A DNA stretch of 64,000 nt from Hypericum androsaemum (taxonomy: Eukaryota > Streptophyta > Magnoliopsida > Malpighiales > Hypericaceae), in the NCBI GenBank assembly GCA_963995505.1, contig OZ023197.1, forward strand, positions 13,948,475-14,012,474. Direction: 5' to 3'. This document shows, one piece after another, positions 22,560 to 32,503 of this stretch (position 1 is its first letter; the number at the start of each line of letters is the position of its first letter). A program made the translations under genes and the position numbers. The notes beneath the pieces are model-generated. The model worked only from the letters and a program-made list of their open reading frames with translations. It did not search any database and had not been told where the DNA came from.

Positions 22560-23515
22560 AACTAGTAGCTCACGATATCAATCTGTTGTGATACGATGTT
22601 AGAACCTCCGAACCGAATTCAAAACCATAAAACAACGACTACATGAAAAAAAACCCAGTTGAATACGTGAGAGACTATTTGTATAGATATTCCTCGCTGA
22701 AAGACTCGGCCAGAGTAAAAAAAAGTCGTAAGAGTCGAGACCAACCATCTGTACTTTTAAACCAACAAACACGTAAATCAAGTGGGTGAAGTGTTGATAA
22801 TTATTGAGTTCGGATCTTTGAAATTTTAGTAGTATTAAATATTTATTGGTCAGAGATCAATGTCAACTTTTAAAGATCTTATTGGACTCGAATTTATATT
22901 ATCGGCACAATAGTATCGGATACCAAATAGTATAAAAAATTTTATATGTTTCAGATTCGGAACGATTTGACATAATTATGGATAATTACTTAGATCAATT
23001 TGTTCTAAATTAAGTAAGAGTTTTCCAGTTCGAATACAGGATATTATTAAATAATTTTATGAAATCTAGATTTACGACCAAATCAATAATTTCAAAAACT
23101 AAAGAGCAACTCCGTGATGGCCGTTTATTAATGTTTTTTCCTTTGGAAAAGACGACCAGCGGATCAGATTTAGAGTTTGGTGAATTTCCATGAACCAGCA
23201 TTAATGAAAGTTCTTATTTTCGCAGAAAAAAACAACGGAAAATATGGAAAGTCCTAGAGACGTCCACTGATCCACGCCATTTCCGATCTTGGAATATAAT
23301 ATATTTTTTCTTCCGATCTTGGATTTTTCTTTTTGTTTTCCGATATTGGTATATGGACATTGACCTTGCTGATCCTATTTGGGTAGACTTCTACCAGAAA
23401 AATTAATCCTAAAAAAAGACGACTACAAAAAAAAACCTATTTGGGTACACTGAAAGGAAGCCTTGCGTGGCATATCGTCAGATCCAAGCACGGTAGTTAA
23501 AAAATGGAAAAAGTT
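22560..23515. other. Region upstream of PLAC8 copy B, dispersed repeat copy 3
   Basis: The sequence from about 23000 to 23500 matches 2945-3240 and, in part, 3690-3985. An exon 1 for PLAC8 copy B (expected to encode ...GLCDCFSDC) was looked for on the minus strand and not found. No other gene is recognised. Confidence 0.5.
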
Positions 23516-24737
23516 TATTGTAGTACCATATAGTATCACGGATTCTCACTTACGTACCCTGTGGTTTAAAACGCATAGAACACGTCCAACTTATTTCAAT
23601 TTTTATCAAAAACAGGGCCCGGGAAGCACGGGTAGCTGCCCGAATTCTTTTTACAAAACGATGCCACTTCGTATCCTGCGTGGACCGCCAACTCAACATT
23701 TTCGTATACACATAGGTGATGATGTGGCAAGTGAAAATTTTGAAAATGGTTCTAATATTTTAAAATTTCTCATGAAGACCTTTCTTCTTCTTCCTTGGTC
23801 GCACTATTTTATCCCCTTTACCATCATTGTTAAACCGGAGCTTCCCTTCTCTAGCGTAAGATCCCTAACCCGACCCGATGCCATGGTTTTCCATGGCACG
23901 ACACCACCCTCCCCATCTCCCGATTTGCAAACGTGTACTAACAGAACCCCAACCTGATGCTGGACCTCGTCATCACCAACAATCCAAGCCACTCCAAATC
24001 AGATCTACGCAAGAACCCCAACCTAACACTCCCTTAAATAAAATAAGAAAAGCAGATTTGCCTCCCATCATCTCTCTTCACCAAAAGGTTCATGAGGATC
24101 GTGGAGGTGGAGGCGTGGCTGGCGTCTCAGTTTGGGGGATGTGGAAGGAAGTGCTAGACTTCGAGTACACTCCCCGGAACATCGCCCACCTACATCGCGT
24201 CACAGTTCGGGGGATGGGGAAGAAAAACCTTCACCAGAAGAGACCATTGTCCTAGTCCGACTTGTAGTGGGACACCCACCGGGACTGAAGGCGACGCTCT
24301 AGGGGAAGCCACCGGCGGAGGAGCCGAGGTAGAGGCGGAGCGGGTAGATGTTGGTCCGATGGGTGTAGTGGGCGAGGAAGGGGATGATCAGGGTTAGGAC
24401 TTTTGGCGGGTAGATGTTGGTGTCGGAAGGAGGAAGGGAGACGAGAGAGAGGATGAGGATGGGTAAAAGAGATAATGATATATATAATAGGGATTGTTTT
24501 GGTAATAATCTATATGCCACGTCAATGTCGACTTATCCCGAATTCCCAATCCAGTCGCCACGTAGGAAACGAAGTGGTGTCGTTTTGAGAAAAAAAATTA
24601 AGGGCAGCTACCCGGGCTGCCCGGGATATATTTTTGATGAACATTGAAATAAGTTGGACATGTTCTATGCGTTTTAAACCACAGGGTACGTAAGTGAGAA
24701 TCGGTGATACTACAAGGTACTAAAGTGAATTTTTCCC
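23516..24737. mobile_element. MULE-like element with ~150-bp TIRs (GGGAAAA family)
   Basis: The left arm (GGAAAAAGTTTATTGTAGTACC... CTCACTTACG... GGTTTAAAACGCATAG) is matched inverted at the right (to about 24580-24737). Flanks TTAAAAAAT and TAAAAACAT agree in 7 of 9 positions, a weakened 9-bp target duplication. The interior is GC-richer with open stretches on both strands (23640-24600) but no recognised family. A captured gene fragment is possible. Two small relatives are at 36909 and 56039. Confidence 0.7.
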
Positions 24738-24908
24738 TAAAAACATAAACATTGTTTAAAAAACCCGTTGTCTGACATGTCGGATCACTACTACTGAATC
24801 ATTTTTTAATGCAAAATTTAGAGAGCGATTGGACTAGTCTATCCATCTGCCAAAACTTATTTGAAAAAAGATTTTTCCGATCGATTATAAGTGATTACAT
24901 TATAATTT

Positions 24909-25803
24909 GAGTAAATTACCCTCAGGTCTTTAGAATTTACTTAAATTACTATTTTAGTCCCTGCTGTTTCAAAATCAAAACTTTGGTTCTCCTAGTTTGA
25001 TTTTATTGAACTCTCAGGTCCCTGTCGAGTCCTTCGTTGATGTCATTGGTCAATTTAATATTTTTTATTTATAAAAATTACTTCCATACCCTTAAAAAAA
25101 TTAAGAATTACATCTCCTCTCTCATCTATACCAGCTTCGGCAAAAGATCATAGCCGATCAGACCTCGGAGAACAGTCACCGGCCAGACCTTCTAGCTCAT
25201 CGCTAATGCCTGGCCCGTCCGGTCTGACCTCGGAGATCAATTACCGACCAAACCTTTGGAGACAGATTGACGTCGTGGATTGCAAGAGTCGAGGATCACA
25301 TCGCATAGCTTCGTCGTAAAGGTTGGGTGAATGACGAAGGGACGAGGATTCCAAGTCGACGAGGATTCAAGGCCTCGTCGTCAATTCCAGGTCTCATTTT
25401 CTAGGTCTCGCCGTCAATCCCAGATCTCCCCGTCGTTTCCCAAGTCTCACCGTCGTTTCCCAAGTCTTTAGGTCTCGCCTCGTCGATCCTAGGTCTGCAG
25501 CTCTCACCGTCATTTCCAAGTCTCCATGTCTCGCCGTCGTTTCTAGGTGGGAGCTTCTGACAGAATCGAAGAAGAAGATCGATGCCGGAGAAGATTCTTT
25601 AACAAAGAATATCACTCGGAGAAGATGATTTTTTTATTGTAAGGGTAAAAATATTATTTTTAAATTAGGTTGACCGATGACGTCAGCGAGGGACCAGAGT
25701 GTTCAATAAAATCAAACTAGGGGGACTAAAGTTTCAATTTCAAAACAGCAGGGAGTAAAGTAGTGATTTAAGCAAACACTAGGGACCTGAGGGCAATTTG
25801 CTC
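24909..25803. mobile_element. MULE with long TIRs and perfect 9-bp target duplication
   Basis: The ends GAGTAAATTACCCTCAGGTC and (inverted) GAGCAAATTGCCCTCAGGTC extend into arms of about 130 bp. TTATAATTT flanks both ends exactly (24900-24908 and 25804-25812), the 9-bp signature of Mutator-like elements. The interior contains degenerate repeats of 'TCTCACCGTCGTTTCCCAAG' (about 25385-25555) and no transposase, so it is non-autonomous. Block 1 shows the region without it. Confidence 0.9.
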
Positions 25804-26129
25804 TTATAATTTTAATTTATGTATATAATATACATTATAATAAAATTAGAAAATATTTTAAAAAATTGACATTTTAATAGTAAATATAATTATTTTCAAA
25901 AAAACCTCTGGTCACTCCTAATTTATTTTTAAAAATATTGGTTAAAAATCACTTAAAAGAAAGATAGATGGGAGTTGGTCCAATTGCGAGGTAACCTAGT
26001 TCAAAATTTAGAATGAAAAAAAATGTAAATTGAAAATTTATTTTATAAATAAAATTCGGTAGTACCCTATTATAGATACGAGAGAGTCAAAGAAACACAA
26101 CCCTAACATAGACCTGGCCATGAATTGAA

Positions 26130-26320
26130 TCTGATTCGTGATTCGATTCGATTCGATTCGTAAAAAATTCGATTCGATTCGACAATAATTCGATTCGTCA
26201 GAAAATTCGATTCGAATTCGTCATGATAAGAATTGAATATGGTTTAAGTTTTTTGTAATTCGTCAAACCGGCGAATTCAATTCGAATTCATTTTGAGAAT
26301 TCGATTCGAATTCAAAAAAA
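26130..26320. repeat. Left subterminal ATTCG array of the hAT element
   Basis: Multiple GATTCG/GAATTCG motifs, partly as perfect ATTCG pentamer runs at about 26134-26160, with a matching set at 28290-28450. Plant hAT transposases bind clusters of short subterminal motifs, so these are likely binding sites. That is inference from position. Confidence 0.7.
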
Positions 26321-26349
26321 TTCAAAAAGGGGGGGCGCGCGCGGGGAGA

Positions 26350-26369
26350 TGACGCAAGCGCTTGCGTCA
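26350..26369. promoter_or_regulatory. 20-bp perfect palindrome inside the hAT element
   Basis: TGACGCAAGC is followed directly by its reverse complement GCTTGCGTCA. Diverged copies follow at about 26400-26435. TGACG is the core of plant bZIP (TGA factor) sites. The position about 350 bp upstream of the transposase ATG would suit a promoter element or an extra transposase site. Confidence 0.55.
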
Positions 26370-26717
26370 GGGGGGCGCGCGCGGAGATTTGAAATTCGCT
26401 GATGCAAGTGCTTGCGTCAGCGCTTGCGTCAGCGTCAGGGGGCAAATTACTGTTTTTTTCTTACCATTTTTTTGTTACCGTTTTAATCCCCAGGTTACCG
26501 TTTTTTTTACTGTTGGTACTTTTAAATTTTTTTTTTAATTCAAAATTTCTTCACAACTCTATAAATATCACCTCTTATTCTTCAAATTTTACACATTCCA
26601 ATCTCAATTCTCTACTTTTCTTATTGAAAATTTGAGCTATATAAATTCTCCCTCAAGTTTACTAATTACATATATTAGTCATATTTCTCATATAATTACT
26701 CATATTACTATATAATT

Positions 26718-28025
26718 ATGTCATCAAATAGAGCAAATAAGGGTAAGGAAAAACGTGTGGAACATCACGATTCTATTGAATCGGATTTTCCACCGATTTC
26801 TACTTATCCTATTCCGGAAGAAATGATGAACGTCCATGATGAAGCTCAACGGGAAAGTGTTGATTCAATATTCAACAATCCACAAAAGGTAAAAAGATCA
26901 CCTTCATTACTTTTTACTAAGCATTTCAAAAAAAAATTTACCGGAGAAAAAGGTATCTTCAAAATTACATGTAATTATTGTGGTAAACAATATGAATTCA
27001 AAACCGGGAATGGATATGGTACTTATACTATTCATTTGAATACTAATCATCCACAAGAAGTTGGTTTTGAAAAATCACAAACTCAATTATCTACTACACC
27101 TAATATTTTATTTCATTACACCGATCAAAATAATAGAGAGGAATTAGCTAAATTAGTTGCTACCGAACATTTATCTTTTAGTTTTGGTAAAAAACTTAAT
27201 TTTACAACTTATTGTCAAAATGCTTTAAATCCTAGTGCAAAAAAAGTTCCACGAAGTACATTAACACGATATGTAAAAGATTTATACAAGAAAAATAAAG
27301 AAAAATTACAAACTTTTTTCTTTGATTTTGATGGTCGAGTTTCTATATGTTGTGATATATGGAGTGATCATTGGCAAACACATTCATATTTTGGTGTTAC
27401 ATGTCATTGGATTGATAATGAATGGAATATACAAAAAAGAATAATTGCATATAGAGTTTTTGATGATAGTCATAGTGGGAATAATTGTTATAAAATATTG
27501 CATACTATTTTACAAGAATATAATCTAGTTCAAAAAATATTTTCAATTTCTCTAGATAATGCAAGTTCTAATAATGTTATGGTTAAAGATTTAGAAATTT
27601 GTTGTACACTATTCGGAGAAAAAAATTTTCATATTAGATGTGCATGTCATATATTTAATCTTTGTACCCAAGATTTATATCTTAACACACAATTTGATAT
27701 TCCATTTATCAAATCTTCTAGTTTTCCTTTATTAGAATGGTGGAACAACCATGTAGAACAATTTCCGGTTATGTCAATTATTGCCAAAGAATTGCTTGCT
27801 TGTCCGATTTCGACGGTTGCCGTAGAACAAGCATTTAGTGCAGGAGGTAATATTTTGGATGAACACCGGTACTCAATGACACCGCAATCTTTGGAGGCAC
27901 AAGCATTACTCGCCGATTGGACCAAGGCGGAAAGACGACAACAAGAATGGGTCCGGAAAAATCCCGACCAACTATACGACCTCGATGATGCCACAACCGG
28001 TGAAAGCACAAACACATCCGACTAA
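26718..28025 (+). CDS. hAT transposase, internally shortened (435 aa)
   Basis: Single exon. A BED zinc finger is visible with C85, C88, H106 and H111 (ITCNYC...HLNTNH). The RNase H-like core has CDIWSD (D213), SLDNASSN (D280) and CACHIFNL (308-315). The hAT C-terminal dimerisation block follows with PISTVAVEQAFSAGG (E370) and a W401 motif. Plant hAT transposases of this type are usually about 650-700 aa. Here the alpha-helical insertion region between CACHIFNL and the C-terminal block (after about residue 326) is almost absent, yet the frame is open. DNA binding and dimerisation may survive while cleavage is probably impaired. It could be a repressor-like derivative or a recently deleted copy. 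Confidence 0.88.
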   Translation: MSSNRANKGKEKRVEHHDSIESDFPPISTYPIPEEMMNVHDEAQRESVDSIFNNPQKVKRSPSLLFTKHFKKKFTGEKGIFKITCNYCGKQYEFKTGNGYGTYTIHLNTNHPQEVGFEKSQTQLSTTPNILFHYTDQNNREELAKLVATEHLSFSFGKKLNFTTYCQNALNPSAKKVPRSTLTRYVKDLYKKNKEKLQTFFFDFDGRVSICCDIWSDHWQTHSYFGVTCHWIDNEWNIQKRIIAYRVFDDSHSGNNCYKILHTILQEYNLVQKIFSISLDNASSNNVMVKDLEICCTLFGEKNFHIRCACHIFNLCTQDLYLNTQFDIPFIKSSSFPLLEWWNNHVEQFPVMSIIAKELLACPISTVAVEQAFSAGGNILDEHRYSMTPQSLEAQALLADWTKAERRQQEWVRKNPDQLYDLDDATTGESTNTSD

Positions 28026-28780
28026 GTGAGTTAGCTCCATAAAGGTAAGAGAACTACATGGGCTTTGATTCCTTCGGAGCTAAGGATACGTAGGCAACTT
28101 AATTTGGTACATTAAGTGCAAGCCCAATCTTTAGTTTATTTCTTTTTCCCAAAAAATGTTAAACACTAATTCCTAATTTTTTTTAATATTTGAAGCAAAA
28201 ATCAAAGTTTTTAAATTTTTCAAAAAATATCAAAACTTTTTAAACTTTTTCGAAAATTTAGAGGTTTTAGAATTTTTTAATTAAGTATTAAAATTATAGA
28301 ATTAATTCGAATTCGAATTCGAATTCTAATTCGATTCTAATTCGAAAATTCATAATTCGTATTCGATTCGTCTTTTGAAGAATTGAATATGGTTTAATGT
28401 TTTGATAAATTCGAATTCGAATAAATTCGATTCGAATTCGTCTAAATTCGAACCGTGGTCAGGTCTACCCTAACATACATGAACCTGTTTGTTTTAATAA
28501 GTAGAATTCTATTCACCGAAATATAAAATATTTACATGTTTACAACTTGTTTATTCGGAAGAAGTGCATAGTACGTAAACAGCACACGCCAATAACAGAG
28601 AATGTAACTTAATACAAATACATAAATAAAAATCCAAATTTATACAAAAAATAAAGCTCCAAATAACACAACAAACAACCCACAAAAAAATATAGCGGAA
28701 TAATAAAGGACAGAGAAATTAACGGTAAAAACACTAAAGAGTATATGCCACGTGGCTTATTGAAGTGTTGAAAGATGTAT

Positions 28781-30208
28781 TTATTTGGTCATTCCTCCCT
28801 GAGGAACCGGCACGGTGGTCATCCCCACTCCATGTCTGTGTTCATCCATATTCTCGTCCCAACCTAAACATCATTAGAACCAAACAGTATTTAGATTAAA
28901 TAATGAGAGTATTATTTGAACATAATTAGGTTTAAAATTTGAATTCTTGAAAAGAAAGTTATTTTATATTTCGACATCAAATCATTAAAAATACAATAAT
29001 ATTAAATATTTGAAAACATTAGTCACTTTTTAAATGTTATATCGATTCAAATTTAGATTAGTCGGAAAGATGGTAACCTTTAGACAAATGGAAGCCACGG
29101 TGTTGGAGCTCGCGGTACTCCTGGGATAGTGCAAGATGCTCGCAGCAGCAATGGACCAAGCAATCGTTGCATGGGCTCGCAGATAACATGTGATGCTTCC
29201 TCAATCTTGAACGGGTACCGCACGAGAGTATCCATCCGCAACCGGTGAGTCACATCACAACTGCATACAGAGCTCCAGCCTTTCCATGTGCTGAGAAAAA
29301 TAACAACAAAAAATCGTTTTAGGGTCTCGAAGTATTGTTTTTAAATGTGAAAATTATTTGTTGCTCGGTCCAACATTTTAAAACTATATAATATTGATGT
29401 ATAAGTTTGTAAAATTACAGAGTACAAAAGTAGACTTAAAAAAAAATTTAACCGTTTCGAATATGATCTATATTGGAGATGGATAATTGAAAAAGTGTTG
29501 TTAATAAATATAATTGTATTCTAAATAATAAAATTTTGAATTAGATATAAGAATTCTAACACTGAATTACAAAAAATCATTGAGAAAATTTGATACACTT
29601 ATATGAAACTTTTTTTGTACAACTAGAACAAGTATTATGAGATTGACACTAGCTTTGTAATATATTGTAATGTAAAAAATATAATTGTTTGCGTGGATGT
29701 TTACAAACAGATATATAAAGGTTAGAGTATCTTAATTTGTGAAAAATTAAAAAGAATTTAAGTGAATTTAATGTATCTGATGTTACTTATGCTTCCTTCG
29801 TCAGCAATCTCAGCAATCCGTCCATAAGTGACACATGGGCACCAGAATGTTAAATAGCCTGCAAAAACAATGACCAATTTTGATTAATATAACTTTCAGT
29901 ATCAAAATCGCCTAATGGATTAAAGTTTACACAAATTCTATTTTTGTGAACGTGCGATAAAATATGATCATTTGAGTACAATAATAGACTACGAGATAAA
30001 TCAACTTTAATGTCATATTAAAATTTCTAATTACAATCACCTTAAAATAAAAAATTATATAAAAATTCACCACACTTGCAATTAGCAACAAAATAATTTG
30101 AATATCGTAAAAACTAATTGTATGCTTACAAGACTTGCAATCGGAGAAGCAATCACAAAGGCCCGTAGACCATGGTTGTTCTTAGAGATTTGGGCCTCTT
30201 GAACTCAT
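28781..30208 (-). pseudogene. PLAC8/PCR gene copy C, degenerate
   Basis: Minus-strand exons 30208-30130, 29858-29787, 29290-29078 and 28863-28781 have exactly the lengths of copy A (79, 72, 213 and 83 nt) with all GT/AG sites kept. Codon 9 is TAA (30184-30182) where copy A has CAA. In exon 3 a TGA (29252-29250) replaces the Trp codon of ALVMW. A Cys of the CCLTFWCPC box has become Tyr, and the ALCQ cysteine has become Ser. Function as a PLAC8 protein is lost. Intact splice sites suggest decay is recent or that transcription may continue. Confidence 0.88.
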
Positions 30209-30209
30209 A

Positions 30210-32265
30210 ATATGAGTTGGAAATTGTCTACTTTGGTCACAGTTTACTGCTTACAAGTGTCAACCAATTTTAGCTTTAAATAGTGGGCGAAAATGTCGGG
30301 AAATAGTTATTTCCTATTTCCTGTAATTAGACACTAGGGCTTTCTCGAAAATTAATGGGATTTGCATTTTTTCCCTAGTCCTTATCAATGATCATCGGCC
30401 ATAAGTGTAGCTTTATTCTTTATTTACGATGGTATCACACTACTAGTACGAGACTAGCTCATTATCTGCATGGAGGGCTCTAGTAAGAAGAGATAAGTTG
30501 GAGAAGGTTTGATTTGCGATTTTTAGAGTAATTATATGGATGCTTTGAATTCATCAGGATCATTCAATCTTTTGGGAGGAAAATTGCAACTGCGGGTTTT
30601 TCTAACATTCTATTTTTTTTACATCTTAAGGAGTGGCTATTCTGGTTTCCGATCATAAATGATATTTGAAATCAAGTGCTTACCTTATTGTGCGCTAATT
30701 AGGATCCAGTAGGATCTCTTTTCTGTGGCATTTTATGATCGATATATCCTACGATGTATTTATTGTGCTCATTTTAATTAATTCTTTTTGTGCCCCCCAA
30801 TTAAATAGTATTATTACAAAGTATGTCCGCTTCAATAAAAGCCCGGAAGAGTATAAATGGAGTTGGCACTGAGACAAGATAGATGAATGACTACATCAGC
30901 ATCAAAGAGTCCTAGTGTTAAATATTTGTTAAGAAAAATTTGTCATATTTCAAACATTTTATCTAGTTTGAATTTGAATTGGTCGACTATTGAATACCGG
31001 GTGATAACAACAAATAAATGAACTGCTACTATGTGATTTGGGCTGAGTTTGTTTTTGCTGAAAGAGTGCTTTAAAAACAAATTCCACAAAAAACACGAAA
31101 TCAGTTTTCGGCGAAACAACGAAGCCTATGACAGAATCCGGATCGAGAAGAAAAGAATAAAGAGAGAAGGAAAAGACGTTCCACCAACTCATGTATTGTC
31201 TGATGGATACGGTGTCAGTCCTTAAATATGAGGTGAGAGAATCGAATTCCATGATCGTCTAAGATGTGAAATTCTGGAAACAATTTAAATCTCACAAAAA
31301 AAAGGTACACATTCTCGTACCTTCCTGGTCCCAAGCTGTGGGTTTCCATTGCACTAGATTTTGGATGGATTTTTTTTTGAACGGTATAATATAATTTTAT
31401 TCACCTTGAATCAGCAATACTAGATTGATACATATGTTTAAATCTCTCGTGTAATTAATGGCGAGATATATCTCTGGTGTAATTGGTAGTCGAAGTAATA
31501 CAAATCTATTCAATTGTAAGAAAAATATGATTATATTGATTTGGGTATAAAATTGCTGACCCAATTAGTAATTGAGTACTTAGCAAAGAGAAGAGAATTA
31601 GAAATTCAAAATGTGACACCTATAGGTATCTGCACTTCTATGCATCAGCGCAACTTAAGACTCAGACGCTCTTTTCTCTGCCGTGAATTTTATATTGAGT
31701 TTTACGACAAGGTTTTAGCGAGGCCTACGGAATTTGTGTAAGGGAATTTCACACCCAAGATCATAAATACATTATTATTTATAGATCTGGCGAATAAATC
31801 TATTTATAAAAAAAGGGGTATCTGCACTCGACATGGTGGTGTTAATTTATTCATAAATCAGCTATTAGTGTCTCTGATCAACATAAATAACAAGTTTTTG
31901 CTATTTCGGAAAAATAAACAATCAGATTTTTTAGAGTTATATATTGGTCGGAAAAAGATTAATTTTTCATGCAGCAGATCGGAAAGTACTTTACTTTTCG
32001 TCCCATTGTGTAAATTGTTATGAGAGACAAGGAATCTGGAAATCTCTTTGCAAGTATTAAATTTTAATGTCATGAATGGATCATAGACGTTCAATAAAAA
32101 CTTTCTATATAGAATCCAATAGTGTTTCATTAATCGTTAAGCGATATCTTAATCAAGAGATCTCAAATTCAAATTTCTGGAAACACAAATGTGTCATTGA
32201 GAAATTTTTTCCCAGTTTTCAAAAAAATTATCCGCTTAACGGTCGCCAGACAAGCTCATCAACAT
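30210..32265. other. Intergenic part of duplication block 2
   Basis: Matches 6060-7330 and 9290-10390 in order, without the 7475-9262 insertions. Open stretches here (for example 30959-31252 on the minus strand) do not resemble known proteins. Nothing else is recognised. Confidence 0.5.
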
Positions 32266-32280
32266 GTTAGAAACTGAAGT

Positions 32281-32488
32281 TTCTACCTCTGCATATGGCT
32301 GCTGCTGTTCGGTGGGCGTTAACTTTGTTTACTTTCTGCGGCTCTTACTACTTGTTTCTGGTGTACTTCTTGTGTTTGCTTAGTTGCGTTCTCAGCAACT
32401 TAGCCTATTTCTGATCTTGGAGTCTTCTTGTGTAACCAAACTTACTTCTATTTTTATTAATAAATCAATTTACCTTTCAAAAAAAAAA
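32281..32488 (+). mobile_element. 5'-truncated LINE or retrocopy tail with 15-bp target duplication
   Basis: A 208-bp insert ending in a poly(A) run is flanked by GTTAGAAACTGAAGT at 32266-32280 and 32489-32503. Before the poly(A) it has 'TTTATTAATAAATCAATTTACC', typical of plant LINE 3' ends. Block 1 (about 10380-10430) shows the uninterrupted site with a single GTTAGAAACTGAAGT. This proves target-primed insertion after the duplication. Confidence 0.88.
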
Positions 32489-32503
32489 GTTAGAAACTGA
32501 AGT

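Larger units (their letters stand above)
26109..28467 (+). mobile_element. hAT transposon, 2359 bp, with 8-bp target duplication
   Basis: The terminal repeats TAGACCTGGCCA and (inverted) TAGACCTGACCA are flanked by CCCTAACA on both sides (26101-26108 and 28468-28475), a perfect 8-bp duplication as made by hAT transposases. Subterminal zones (about 26130-26320 and 28290-28450) are packed with ATTCG/GAATTCG motifs. One open reading frame encodes a shortened transposase. The element lies in duplication block 2; the same locus in block 1 (about 4380) lacks it. Confidence 0.93.

Noticed and set aside
22560..23515. Search for exon 1 of PLAC8 copy B
   Set aside because: No minus-strand segment resembling ...GLCDCFSDC with a donor was found. 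The interval is repeat DNA shared with 2945-3240.
23463..24255. Two long plus-strand open frames (164 and 125 codons)
   Set aside because: They start in the MULE flank or arm and run through the GC-rich cargo. No domain was recognised, so they were not called as genes.
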